NCBI GenBank assembly: GCA_965246935.1
Contig: CBDFGC010000008.1
Coordinates: 659,018 to 723,017 of the forward strand
Direction of reading: 5' to 3'
From: JAZKFT01 sp965246935
Lineage (GTDB): Bacteria; Bacteroidota; Bacteroidia; Chitinophagales; Chitinophagaceae
Length of the DNA: 64,000 nt
A model generated the notes under the pieces. The model ran no database searches and was not told the origin of the DNA. It saw only the letters and a list, made by a program, of their open reading frames with translations. Shown here one piece after another: positions 1 to 8,411 of the stretch. How positions within the stretch are numbered: position 1 is the first letter of the stretch; every line of letters begins with the position of its first letter. The translations under genes and the position numbers were made by a program.

Positions 1-235
1 TGTAAAAAATAAGTCCGATACAAAAATGAATGACATGATACCATAGTCCGGCAACACAGGCACTGCCGTTTTTGGTTATGTTGGCGTAACAAATTTTGTA
101 AACAATCGTTGTTATTTACAAATACATAATTACATACAAAAAAATCCACAGGCATTTACTTTCTTATTAAAAACTAAAACTATTTTACTAAATTGAAGCC
201 TCGTTTTTAATTACGACCCGTAAAATTGTTTTACA

Positions 236-1090
236 ATGAAACCATTCATACAAAAACTCCCTCTTGCTACCGATACCTCGTTTATTGCAAAAACGTTTCG
301 CACACCGCACTTTGAGGTATCATGGCACCAGCATATTGAATATGAACTGATCCTGTTTACGGAAGGAAACGGAATGTGTTTTATAGGCAATCATGTAGGT
401 GAATTTAAGACCGGTGATATTTTTTTTATCGGCAGTAATGTTCCGCACACCTTTCAAAAAAAAGATGAACAACAAATAGCAAGTGCGGTTGTAGTGCAGT
501 TTACCGGTTTTTTTTGGGGTAAGGATTTCCTGAACATTCCTGAAAATAGCAAGCTAAATGAATTGTTCATCCTCTCCATGAAAGGGCTTAAAATAGAGGG
601 GAAAATCAAACCAATCCTTGGTGGTTTAATAGCAGACTTAGAAATGGCAAAGGGATTTTCCCGTATTTGCCTTTTATGTAATTGCCTGCAGGTAATAATA
701 GAAGAAAAGCAAAAGCGGCCGCTTTCCACAAGGCAAATGAGCACACTGAACGACAAGTATAAAAAGCGCCTTGATAAAACTTTTGATTACACCATTAGCA
801 ACTTTCAGCAACCCATCTCCCTGCAGGATATTTCAAAAATCACTAACATGAGTGTGACAGCTTTTTGCAGCTACTTTAAAAAGAGCACAAAAAAATCGTA
901 TGTAGAGTTCCTAAATGAAATCCGTGTTGGTTATGCCTGCCAGCTTTTGCAGGATACCGATAAGCCGATTGTTGATATTTGCTACGAGAGTGGCTTTAAC
1001 ACGACAGTCAATTTTAATAAGCAGTTTCTAAAGATAAAAAAAACAACGCCCAGGCAGTTTCGAAATGAGTTTGCTACACGGTTAGTATAA
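236..1090 (+). CDS. AraC-family transcriptional regulator with cupin sensor domain
   Basis: The 284-residue protein has an N-terminal cupin-like sensor (about residues 10-110, with WHQH at 30-33 and a GNHVG...TGD strand pair) and a C-terminal pair of AraC helix-turn-helix motifs (about 180-280, with the conserved DICYESGFN and TTPRQFR segments). It should bind DNA and answer to a small ligand, probably a sugar. It is clearly paralogous to the regulator at 7178-8026: both begin with the same QKLPL...TSF...RTP core and share the WHQH and IGNHVG motifs. The two genes bracket the sigma factor/LacI/GH2 locus, so both may serve it. The ATG at 236 follows a short palindrome (gtaaaattgttttac, 220-234) that could be an operator. 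The ligand is unknown. Confidence 0.93.
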   Translation: MKPFIQKLPLATDTSFIAKTFRTPHFEVSWHQHIEYELILFTEGNGMCFIGNHVGEFKTGDIFFIGSNVPHTFQKKDEQQIASAVVVQFTGFFWGKDFLNIPENSKLNELFILSMKGLKIEGKIKPILGGLIADLEMAKGFSRICLLCNCLQVIIEEKQKRPLSTRQMSTLNDKYKKRLDKTFDYTISNFQQPISLQDISKITNMSVTAFCSYFKKSTKKSYVEFLNEIRVGYACQLLQDTDKPIVDICYESGFNTTVNFNKQFLKIKKTTPRQFRNEFATRLV

Positions 1091-1123
1091 TAAAAGCTAT
1101 TTTAATTTGAATAAAGCTGGTTG

Positions 1124-1729
1124 TTACTTGAAAATCAGCGTTAGTAAGATAAGAAAACTATAAAATTGGTGGTTGGTAAAAAACGTTTTTAAATGTCCCA
1201 GCGCCCTTGACATGTGGGTTTTTACCGTTAGCGGAGATATATTCAGATGTTCAGCAATTTGTACATACGAAAGCTTTTCTTCCCGGGCCAACTGATAAAC
1301 TTTAAGCTGATTGCCGGATAAAGATTTTAATGCTTTGCTTAGTAAAAGCTGGCATTCAGCGTCCCTGATTTTTTCCGCAGTCGAATCATCTTCTATATCC
1401 TGAACCAGCTTTAAACGGTTGAAAGTTTTATATTCATTGGCTACTTTCTTCAACCTGTTGATGGTATTATTTTTAGCTACAGTATACAGCCATGCTTCAA
1501 TGGGAGTACCGGCTTTTATCTTCTCTCTTTCCAACCACAGCTTCATAAATACATCCTGCACTACTTCCTCAGCAGTAACTTCTGACCTTAAATAGCGCAT
1601 AGCCACCTGATAGATACGATTGTGGTGCTGGTCGTAAATTAATTTGAACGCATCTTCACTATTAGCAGCAAGCAATGTTAGCAGCTCGGCATCATTGCAG
1701 GGAAAAATTTGTTGAGATAAATGTTGCAT
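1124..1729 (-). CDS. RNA polymerase ECF-type sigma-70 factor
   Basis: The 201-residue protein has sigma region 2 (about residues 25-95, including the AEEVVQDVFMKLW core) and region 4 (about 130-185, with SYVQIAEHLNISPLTVKTHMSRAL as its helix-turn-helix). It ends in a hydrophobic tail (FYSFLILLTLIFK), as is common in Bacteroidota sigma factors that are paired with FecR-type anti-sigma factors. No anti-sigma gene and no SusC/SusD pair lie beside it in this window, which is unusual. A perfect 20-bp palindrome of the LacI operator type lies upstream of its start (1998-2017), so the LacI-type regulator encoded just upstream may control it. The target regulon is not visible here. Confidence 0.93.
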   Translation of the reverse strand: MQHLSQQIFPCNDAELLTLLAANSEDAFKLIYDQHHNRIYQVAMRYLRSEVTAEEVVQDVFMKLWLEREKIKAGTPIEAWLYTVAKNNTINRLKKVANEYKTFNRLKLVQDIEDDSTAEKIRDAECQLLLSKALKSLSGNQLKVYQLAREEKLSYVQIAEHLNISPLTVKTHMSRALGHLKTFFTNHQFYSFLILLTLIFK

Positions 1730-2238
1730 ACCGTCGTTTATAAATAAGATGAAGCGTTGTATCCTTTGGCGAAACTAAAAACGTGTAAGGGCTTTCTGAA
1801 ACAGTTGATAGCAGGTGCAGCGGAATAAGGTTTAATTATTCTAATACCAATTTAAAATAAGGGGTATAACAGGTAAAAGCTGCTACAGAAAATAAGGGTA
1901 AGGTTCGGCATAAAACGAAACGGGCAGGCGTGTATTTGTAACCCGTGGTGAGCAATCTTTTTTTCATAAGCAAATCGTTTTTAAATCGTCGGAAGTTTTG
2001 CTAAAACGTTTTAGCAAGCCTAAGAACCGCATACAATATTAGAACCTTTTTGAAATACAACAAATTATTTTATAAAAATCAAACCGCTTCTTTACAATAA
2101 GTTTACGAACCAGGCGATGTGTTTTAAAAACAAATTGCTGCCAAATTGAAGAAATGTTTTCAGAACCCTGGCGGTACCTTTAGCCAGATACCATCTGAAA
2201 CTTTAAATCTTCAACAAGGCAATAAGCAACATCGAAAC
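1730..2238. other. 509-bp intergenic region between sigma factor and lacI-type gene
   Basis: No credible gene lies here. The notable content is the 20-bp perfect palindrome at 1998-2017. The rest is AT-rich and is probably the leader and promoter of the sigma factor gene. Confidence 0.6.
1998..2017. promoter_or_regulatory. Perfect palindrome resembling a LacI-family operator
   Basis: The sequence ttgctaaaacgttttagcaa is a perfect 20-bp palindrome with a central CG. That is the usual architecture of LacI/GalR-family operators. It lies upstream of the sigma factor gene (start 1729, minus strand) and downstream of the lacI-type gene itself. Its use by that regulator is inferred and not shown. 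Confidence 0.6.
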
Positions 2239-3246
2239 TCAGGTTGAAGACCGTTCTATAATTTTTACCGGAAGTAGTATCTTTCGCTCATTTACTGGTG
2301 TTGTAGCATTTAAAAACCCCATTAATATGCTTACAGCTGTTTTTGCTATTTGCTCTACAGGCTGTTCTATTACCGTAATAGAAGGGGTATGCAAATCGAA
2401 AATTTCATTATCATCAAAGCAAAGAACAGCCAGATGTTCAGGTATTTTTAAATTCAGATTTCTGATGCTTTTCAATCCGAAAACACCCAAATAATTTGTA
2501 GCAAACACTACCGCATCCAGTTGTGGATTTTTTATTAAAAATGCTTGTATTCTTGCCACTGCGTCCTCATTTTTTGTTTCAAATGGTACAGATAAAATAT
2601 ATTTTTTACTATGCGGAAGTTGATGTTCCTGCAATGTTTGTTCCCATCCTTTCCGCCTGTCGCTTATTTGTACTTTATCCTGGTTAATTGTTACGTAACC
2701 AATATTTTTATAGCCTTTTGTTATCAATAGCTCAACGCCAGCCTTCATTCCCAAAAAATTATTTACAATCACATAAGGCACTTCGGAATCTTTCATGTAT
2801 CCGTCCATTAATACTACCGGCCTTTTATGTTTAATTAATTTAAGTATATCTTCTTCCATACCCGGAACAGGCGTTATCAGATAACCATCCATCTGCTGGT
2901 TATATAAAGTCTGAAGTAAACCCTTTCCTTTTTTCAGGTCATTTTCCGTACTGCAATACACTACATTGTAGCCATATTCTTTCGCTTCATTCTCAATAGT
3001 TTTAGCCAGGGAACTGAAAAAATGATTGGAAATATCTTCCACAATCAGCCCCAGGGTTTTTGTTTGGCCGGTACGTAAGCCTACCGCTACCTGGTTGGGG
3101 TAATAGCCAAGCCGTTCCGCAGCTTCTTCAATCCTTTTTGCTAATTGATCACTGATCCTTTTACTTTTTGATTTTCCATTCAGCACAAAAGAAACGGATG
3201 AAATAGAAGTATTAACCGTCCTTGCAATTTCTTTTATAGATACCAT
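2239..3246 (-). CDS. LacI-family transcriptional regulator
   Basis: The 335-residue protein has an N-terminal LacI helix-turn-helix (residues 1-55; SIKEIARTVNTSISSVSFVLN, then the hinge helix around NQVAVGLR) followed by a periplasmic-binding-protein-like ligand domain (about 60-330). The TKTLGLIV entry strand and the VLMDGY, VVFATNYLG and LAVLCFDD segments are typical. It should repress genes for uptake or breakdown of a sugar. The GH2 glycosidase and PhyH genes next to it are the likely cargo. A LacI-type palindrome occurs at 1998-2017. Length is normal and the frame is intact. Confidence 0.95.
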   Translation of the reverse strand: MVSIKEIARTVNTSISSVSFVLNGKSKSKRISDQLAKRIEEAAERLGYYPNQVAVGLRTGQTKTLGLIVEDISNHFFSSLAKTIENEAKEYGYNVVYCSTENDLKKGKGLLQTLYNQQMDGYLITPVPGMEEDILKLIKHKRPVVLMDGYMKDSEVPYVIVNNFLGMKAGVELLITKGYKNIGYVTINQDKVQISDRRKGWEQTLQEHQLPHSKKYILSVPFETKNEDAVARIQAFLIKNPQLDAVVFATNYLGVFGLKSIRNLNLKIPEHLAVLCFDDNEIFDLHTPSITVIEQPVEQIAKTAVSILMGFLNATTPVNERKILLPVKIIERSST

Positions 3247-3622
3247 AATTTCATTATTTTATCTACAAGCGTTGGCTTACCGCTGCTCGTTTTTAATACT
3301 GCTTACGGTGCGTAATGTATACACGAATTGAAGAAAAGACTATCGCTATATTACAGAGAGTGCTAATACCGACATCCGGATGCGTTAAAGCCAAGCCTGA
3401 TCTGACCTGTTTCCGGATTTTATAGTTTTTTCTTTTGTTGTTTTGCTTGTGACGCTGTTCAGTTGAAACAGGTGACAACTTATTCAGGTAACCTTTGATT
3501 AAGAATGGGCAGGATTTACCTACTGGCATTAGCTACGGTTAATATATGGCGGGCCTGCTTATGGCAAAGTATAAAAAGCGGCACCGGATAAGTACCAGGC
3601 ATTTACTAGAACATCATCAACG
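3247..3622. other. 376-bp gap with no supported gene
   Basis: The gap lies between the lacI-type start and the GH2 stop. An open frame on the minus strand (3293-3529) has no recognisable features, and the region was otherwise unremarkable. Confidence 0.5.
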
Positions 3623-5851
3623 TTACTCCACCGGAATTTCCCGGATGCTCTTTACAAACTTTCCCTTTGTCATTTCCAACACTGCCTCCACAATATAAAT
3701 GCCTTTTGCATCGGGCACCGTGCAAGGCAGGATTAGTTTGGTAGCACCATAAGCCGGTATATAAACAGGTGACCTGTTTTTTACTAAAATTTTATCTGCC
3801 TTTACAATCCGTATTTCTACCGGTCCACGCCAATCGGTTTGAAGGTCATTGATGGCAAGGATTGAAAATTCGTGTAACCGGCCTCCGGTAAGGCTTTTGC
3901 CCCATTCGTCCAACATCAGTCCCACAGGTGAAAAAGCATCGGGCATGTATTTTAAAAACTGGGGTTCGTACTGTAATTGCGCTACGTTTAGAAAATGGTC
4001 GCTGGTTTGGCCACTGTCCCTTGAATAGCCCAGGGCCGTAAAATGCAATACACCTGCTACCTGCCGGTGGCAACGCCAAAATTCTGTTTCGGCCGATAGG
4101 TACATAGCGTAAACGTGACGGCGTTCATCTGCCGAAGCACCGTTACCCAGGAGATTGTGATAAAGGTTTCGGGTAAGTGTGGTGGGACTGCCATCACGGT
4201 TTAACCATAACCAACCGTACTCGTTGATAATAACGGCATGTGAACCATCATTCAGAAATTCGTTGCCTTGCGGCCTCACCGGTTGACCGGGTATGTCTTT
4301 TAATTTAAAGGAAGGGTTTTGGAAATGATAAGGATGCGATTCGTGTATATCACCTGCTTCGCGGAGGGTGGAATAGCCGTTGTCCCAGGGGCGGTTGCTC
4401 AGGTCTAAATGTCTTACCTGCTGCACAGCTTTTGCCGTTTCCTCAGTGGCGCTATAGGTTTCGTTGCCGGCATCCCAAATAGCTACGCAGGGATGGTTCC
4501 AATGGTCATGCATCCATTCGGTATATTGCCTCACCAGTTCGTCCGCCGCCAATTCTTTTGGCCATACCGACCAATTTTTACCACCATACCAAACAGGAAA
4601 TTCGTCTTGTATCAGAAAGCCTTCTTCATCAGCAATGTTGTACCACTCTTCCGGCGGAAAACCGATGCAGTAACGCAGGCTGTTCCAATGAAATTTTTTG
4701 AAACTTTTGTGCAGGTTGCGCACCCACTCAGCGTTCCAGGGCAGGGAACCGCAGGCTTCATCTTCAAAAAAACGCAAAAGGGTCACATTGCTGCCCCGCA
4801 TGAAATAAGGCTTTCCGTTAAGCCTTGCTTGTTTGGTAACGGTGTCCATATAAAACTCCCGCATTCCAAAGCGGCAACTGTATTCATCCGTCGCCGTGCT
4901 TACCTGAAGGTTATATAGAAATGGCTCCTCCGGCGACCATAACCTGCTATCTTTTATTGGCACTGAAACGGTAAAAATATTGGCCTTGTTAGTTGCTGAA
5001 AGTATTACGTCTTTTACAAGCGTAGCCACTATTCGTTTGGAAATACGTTCCGATACTACAAATTGTAAGGTGGTATTATTCATCCCGCCAATTCCTTCCA
5101 ACGCTACCTGCACTTTTATGTTGGCCGTACGAATATCAGGCGCCACTTGTACTGATACAATGTGCGGCGTACCGGATAAAATAATTTCTACCTTGTCATA
5201 GATGCCGGGAATGTAGCGGTCTTTTTCATAATCAAATCCATCGGGCATGGACCGGGGCAAAGCACCTCTGTCTGCTCCTACTCTTATCAGCAGTTCATTG
5301 TCGCCTTTTTTAAGCGCCTGCTGCACATCAAAATAACCGGAGGTAAACGAAGGCAGGTGTTCGCCCAAATCAACGCCGTTCAAAATGGCTTTGGCGCCAA
5401 ACATGGCCTTGGCTATCCGCAATACGGCAACTGCGGGAACTTCCGTTTCCAATCTAAAATTCCGCTTGTACCAGAATGCCTCACGCAAGGTGTCCTTTAT
5501 CAGTTTACTTCGCTCCAGGTTGGTTGCAGTGGGCGGATAATTGGCCTTAGGGCCTACGTTGGCAAATGCAGGCGTAGCCAGGGTGACCAATCCGGGCACG
5601 GGTACTTTGTGCAGGAACAACGAAGGCGTTTTGCTCATACTCCCTTCTGCAATTGCCCACATACCGTTTAAAGAAATGGTCTTTCGCTTAATGTTTTGCT
5701 GCGCTGCTGCCGTCAGGTAAAAAATAGTCAGCATTAGTAACGCAACAATGCGTTTGCCTGCCGGGTATCGGAAGTATAAGGTTGTTTCTTTCGTTTCACT
5801 TTTATTCATAAAAGGATAGATGGGCTTTACTCCTGGTTTCAATCGCAGCAT
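3623..5851 (-). CDS. Glycoside hydrolase family 2 protein (beta-glycosidase), secreted
   Basis: The 742-residue protein has the GH2 order: jelly-roll sugar-binding domain (about 90-210), immunoglobulin-like domain (about 215-330) and TIM barrel (about 335-620). The candidate acid/base is the Glu in WDAGNETYS and the candidate nucleophile is the Glu in INEYGWLW. GH2 enzymes cleave terminal beta-galactosides, -mannosides or -glucuronides; the specificity here cannot be read. A hydrophobic segment (VALLMLTIFYLTAAAQ) near the N-terminus looks like a signal peptide. The ATG at 5851 lies just after the PhyH stop; the ATG at 5809 gives a shorter leader and may be the true start. It is probably co-transcribed with the dioxygenase gene. 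Confidence 0.9.
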   Translation of the reverse strand: MLRLKPGVKPIYPFMNKSETKETTLYFRYPAGKRIVALLMLTIFYLTAAAQQNIKRKTISLNGMWAIAEGSMSKTPSLFLHKVPVPGLVTLATPAFANVGPKANYPPTATNLERSKLIKDTLREAFWYKRNFRLETEVPAVAVLRIAKAMFGAKAILNGVDLGEHLPSFTSGYFDVQQALKKGDNELLIRVGADRGALPRSMPDGFDYEKDRYIPGIYDKVEIILSGTPHIVSVQVAPDIRTANIKVQVALEGIGGMNNTTLQFVVSERISKRIVATLVKDVILSATNKANIFTVSVPIKDSRLWSPEEPFLYNLQVSTATDEYSCRFGMREFYMDTVTKQARLNGKPYFMRGSNVTLLRFFEDEACGSLPWNAEWVRNLHKSFKKFHWNSLRYCIGFPPEEWYNIADEEGFLIQDEFPVWYGGKNWSVWPKELAADELVRQYTEWMHDHWNHPCVAIWDAGNETYSATEETAKAVQQVRHLDLSNRPWDNGYSTLREAGDIHESHPYHFQNPSFKLKDIPGQPVRPQGNEFLNDGSHAVIINEYGWLWLNRDGSPTTLTRNLYHNLLGNGASADERRHVYAMYLSAETEFWRCHRQVAGVLHFTALGYSRDSGQTSDHFLNVAQLQYEPQFLKYMPDAFSPVGLMLDEWGKSLTGGRLHEFSILAINDLQTDWRGPVEIRIVKADKILVKNRSPVYIPAYGATKLILPCTVPDAKGIYIVEAVLEMTKGKFVKSIREIPVE

Positions 5852-5854
5852 TTT

Positions 5855-6733
5855 TCAAACAACCGGTTTTATTTTAAGCACTTCGGGCCGCAGATAAGGT
5901 TTGTTGGCTTCCACTGTTCCTTTGTAAGCATAAGGGTCGGTACCGGCTATTAACAGTACATCCCGCAAGTCTTCGGTGGGAGGCAGCTTGCCGTCCTGAT
6001 CCCAGGGCAACATACTTTCGGCGCTCATGTAATGATTGACCAACGCCGTACGAAAACAATCAGTTGTTTGGTTGCGCAAAGAACTATGTAGCACATATCC
6101 GTTGAAGAAAACCACTGCCCCTTTCTTCACTTCTACCGGAATGATCTGGTTTTTCTCATAACCGGAAACATCTACCGTATCCACATCCGCATATTCGTTA
6201 CTGCTGTTATCTACCCTTGGCATAATGAAGCCCGGCTTTTGCGAACCGGGAATAATCCACAGGCAACCATTCTCTATCGTTGCATCATCAATGGCTATCC
6301 ATACACCAACAAGCGATTTATCCCGTGTAGGTATATAAAACTCATCCTGGTGCCAGCTTTGCCCGGCCTTGCCCGGTGCTTTTACAAACAACATACTTTG
6401 CATGCACTTCACATTTGGACTGACAATTTTTTGTAGAATAGAAACCACACCTTTTTGAAACAGATACTCCTTTATTACCGTTGACAGTTTGTGTGGAAAA
6501 TGAATTGCTACGTATTTCTTCAACACGTCGTCATCGCTTTCAACAGCCGCTGTTCGGATCAGGCCGTCAACAGAGCCTCGTTCGCCTTTAAAAATTTTGG
6601 CGGTTTCGCTTTTTAGCTCTGCTATCTCTTCCGGCAAGAACAGGGCAGGTGCAACGAGGTAGCCATTATTCTGATAATGCAGGATGTTTTCATCGGTAAT
6701 TCCTTCGGCAGTAACAAAAGATGCCTTGTTCAT
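5855..6733 (-). CDS. Phytanoyl-CoA dioxygenase (PhyH) family oxygenase
   Basis: The 292-residue protein carries the iron-binding HxD of PhyH-type Fe(II)/2-oxoglutarate dioxygenases in QSWHQDEF, the distal His in NGYVLHSSLRN and the 2-oxoglutarate-binding Arg in CFRTALVNHY. Family members hydroxylate varied small substrates; in Bacteroidota they often sit beside sugar catabolic genes, where the substrate is mostly unknown. It is followed with almost no gap by the GH2 gene, and the small membrane protein gene precedes it closely, so a three-gene operon running leftward is likely. The protein is full length and the frame is intact. Confidence 0.92.
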   Translation of the reverse strand: MNKASFVTAEGITDENILHYQNNGYLVAPALFLPEEIAELKSETAKIFKGERGSVDGLIRTAAVESDDDVLKKYVAIHFPHKLSTVIKEYLFQKGVVSILQKIVSPNVKCMQSMLFVKAPGKAGQSWHQDEFYIPTRDKSLVGVWIAIDDATIENGCLWIIPGSQKPGFIMPRVDNSSNEYADVDTVDVSGYEKNQIIPVEVKKGAVVFFNGYVLHSSLRNQTTDCFRTALVNHYMSAESMLPWDQDGKLPPTEDLRDVLLIAGTDPYAYKGTVEANKPYLRPEVLKIKPVV

Positions 6734-6744
6734 ATGCTTTATTT

Positions 6745-7047
6745 TTAAAGATGGTTCCCATTTCTTCTAATGATTTTGAGTAAGCGGGTGTACATATAGG
6801 TAAAGGTGATGGCACCAATAGTACAGCCGGTTAATACACCGTCTACCGCCCCGCCAGGGCTGTGTTCATTCAAGCCAAAACAGGCAGCGATAAAAAGAAT
6901 GGTTCCGAAAATAATGAGCGTGTTATAACCAAACAGTAACCTGCCCAAAGCCACAATGGCACTGAATTGTAGCAGGAAGCCCCGGGTTGAAGGAATACGT
7001 TGCGGAAGACGTATTTTGTTTGGAAGCGATGTACTGATTGTATTCAT
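6745..7047 (-). CDS. Small two-helix membrane protein, unknown function
   Basis: The 100-residue protein has two predicted membrane spans (about residues 30-55 and 65-90) with basic residues at both ends. No family was recognised. It ends 11 bp before the PhyH start on the same strand and is probably the first gene of the PhyH-GH2 operon. The arrangement with the divergent AraC gene at 7178 places shared control sequences in 7048-7177. Confidence 0.7.
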   Translation of the reverse strand: MNTISTSLPNKIRLPQRIPSTRGFLLQFSAIVALGRLLFGYNTLIIFGTILFIAACFGLNEHSPGGAVDGVLTGCTIGAITFTYMYTRLLKIIRRNGNHL

Positions 7048-7177
7048 ATTGCTTTGAATCGTTAGCGGTGTAAATTATTTTAGCTGCCGGAAGGTGCAGA
7101 CCACTATTTTATTTAAAAAGTACACTTTATTAATAAATGACACCAAATAATTGAATGATAGGGTTTAATATTGTTGC

Positions 7178-8026
7178 ATGCGGCCGTTGCTTCAAAAACT
7201 TCCTTTGTCTGATGGCACATCATTCGTAGCCCGTACATATCGTACGCCGGAGTTTGAAGTACCCTGGCACCAGCACGAAGAGTTGGAACTAATTGTATTT
7301 ACTGAAGGCGCCGGAATGAGTTTTATCGGAAATCACGTTGGTAATTTTGAGACCGGCGACGTTTTCTTTCTGGGCGCCGACTTGCCGCATACCTTTCAAA
7401 AAAGCGGACACGGACCAGCAAGTGCGGTAGTGGTTCAGTTTCGCAAAGATTTTTGGGGCGCCCATTTTTTAGGGCTGCCCGAAGCGCAGGGCATCACAAA
7501 GCTTTTTGAAAAAGCGTTACAAGGTTTAAAGATTGGGGGTGGCAGCAAAACAAAGTTAGCCCAGCTTGTACAATCACTGGAAACGGAGAAAAATGTGCAG
7601 CGGCTGATAACGCTTTTGGAATGTTTATCTATTCTTTCAACATTTAAAGAGTACGTTGTGCTTTCAACACAGGAAATTAAATCGTACACGGAAAAAGAAA
7701 GGCTTCGCATCGAAAACGTTTTTCAATTCACCATTGAAAACTTTACAGAACCGATTGCGGTATCAACGGTCGCTTCCATTGCCAACATGAGTATACCAGC
7801 CTTTTGTAATTATTTCAAAACCTGCACAAAAAAAACGTACATCAACTTTTTAAATGAGATACGCATCGGTTATGCCTGCAAGCTGTTGGCTGATACGCAA
7901 AAAACGGTACGGGATATATGTTTTGAAAGCGGATATAATACACATACCAATTTTCACAAACAGTTTTTAAAAGTAAAGCGGCTATCACCGCATCAATACC
8001 GGATAGCATTGCAAAAAACGGTTTAA
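7178..8026 (+). CDS. AraC-family transcriptional regulator, paralogue of 236-1090
   Basis: The 282-residue protein has an N-terminal cupin sensor (WHQH near residue 30; IGNHVGNFETGD) and C-terminal AraC helix-turn-helix motifs (DICFESGYNTHTNFHKQF). It is similar over its whole length to the regulator at 236. It is transcribed away from the small membrane protein/PhyH/GH2 operon and is the likely direct activator of that operon. Two close paralogues bracketing one catabolic locus suggest duplication followed by different ligand or promoter specificity. Confidence 0.93.
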   Translation: MRPLLQKLPLSDGTSFVARTYRTPEFEVPWHQHEELELIVFTEGAGMSFIGNHVGNFETGDVFFLGADLPHTFQKSGHGPASAVVVQFRKDFWGAHFLGLPEAQGITKLFEKALQGLKIGGGSKTKLAQLVQSLETEKNVQRLITLLECLSILSTFKEYVVLSTQEIKSYTEKERLRIENVFQFTIENFTEPIAVSTVASIANMSIPAFCNYFKTCTKKTYINFLNEIRIGYACKLLADTQKTVRDICFESGYNTHTNFHKQFLKVKRLSPHQYRIALQKTV

Positions 8027-8321
8027 TAGAAAATTGATTTCGGCTTCGGGTAGTTTTATCATTGCTACTATTCTGGGCAATAGTTATTGTTTCCGCAACA
8101 GGGTTAACAACTTGGTATCCTTGCCAATCCTCCTAAGTTTTATGTCAAATTCCAAAGGCGATGGATCTTTACAAAGAGAGGCAATAAACAAATTGATGTA
8201 AACCAGTCAACAATTTTCTGCAGCCTGTTTTAATGTGGCAGGGTACTCATTTTGTAGCGGTTCATGCTTTATCAGCGTTGCTTTAAACCTTTGCACATCA
8301 GCCAGTCATTTTCTCCAAAAC

Positions 8322-8355
8322 AAAGCAGCGTACCCGGTGCCGGATACGCTGCTTT
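8322..8355 (-). terminator. Intrinsic terminator for the M28 peptidase gene
   Basis: Two 11-bp arms (aaagcagcgta and its complement) pair perfectly around a 12-nt loop. Read on the minus strand the stem is followed by a T-rich run, and it lies about 60 bp beyond the peptidase stop codon. Confidence 0.7.
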
Positions 8356-8411
8356 CTTATCATCTTCTTACCAGCAGCAGTAAAGCACATGCTACCGGAA
8401 TGGAATATCGC

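Noticed and set aside
3293..3529. Minus-strand open frame between lacI-type and GH2 genes
   Set aside because: It has no family resemblance, unusual composition and no sign of a start region.
4409..4918. Long plus-strand open frame (169 codons) inside the GH2 gene
   Set aside because: It lies antisense to a well-supported glycosidase domain, has no recognisable motif and is typical of a shadow frame.
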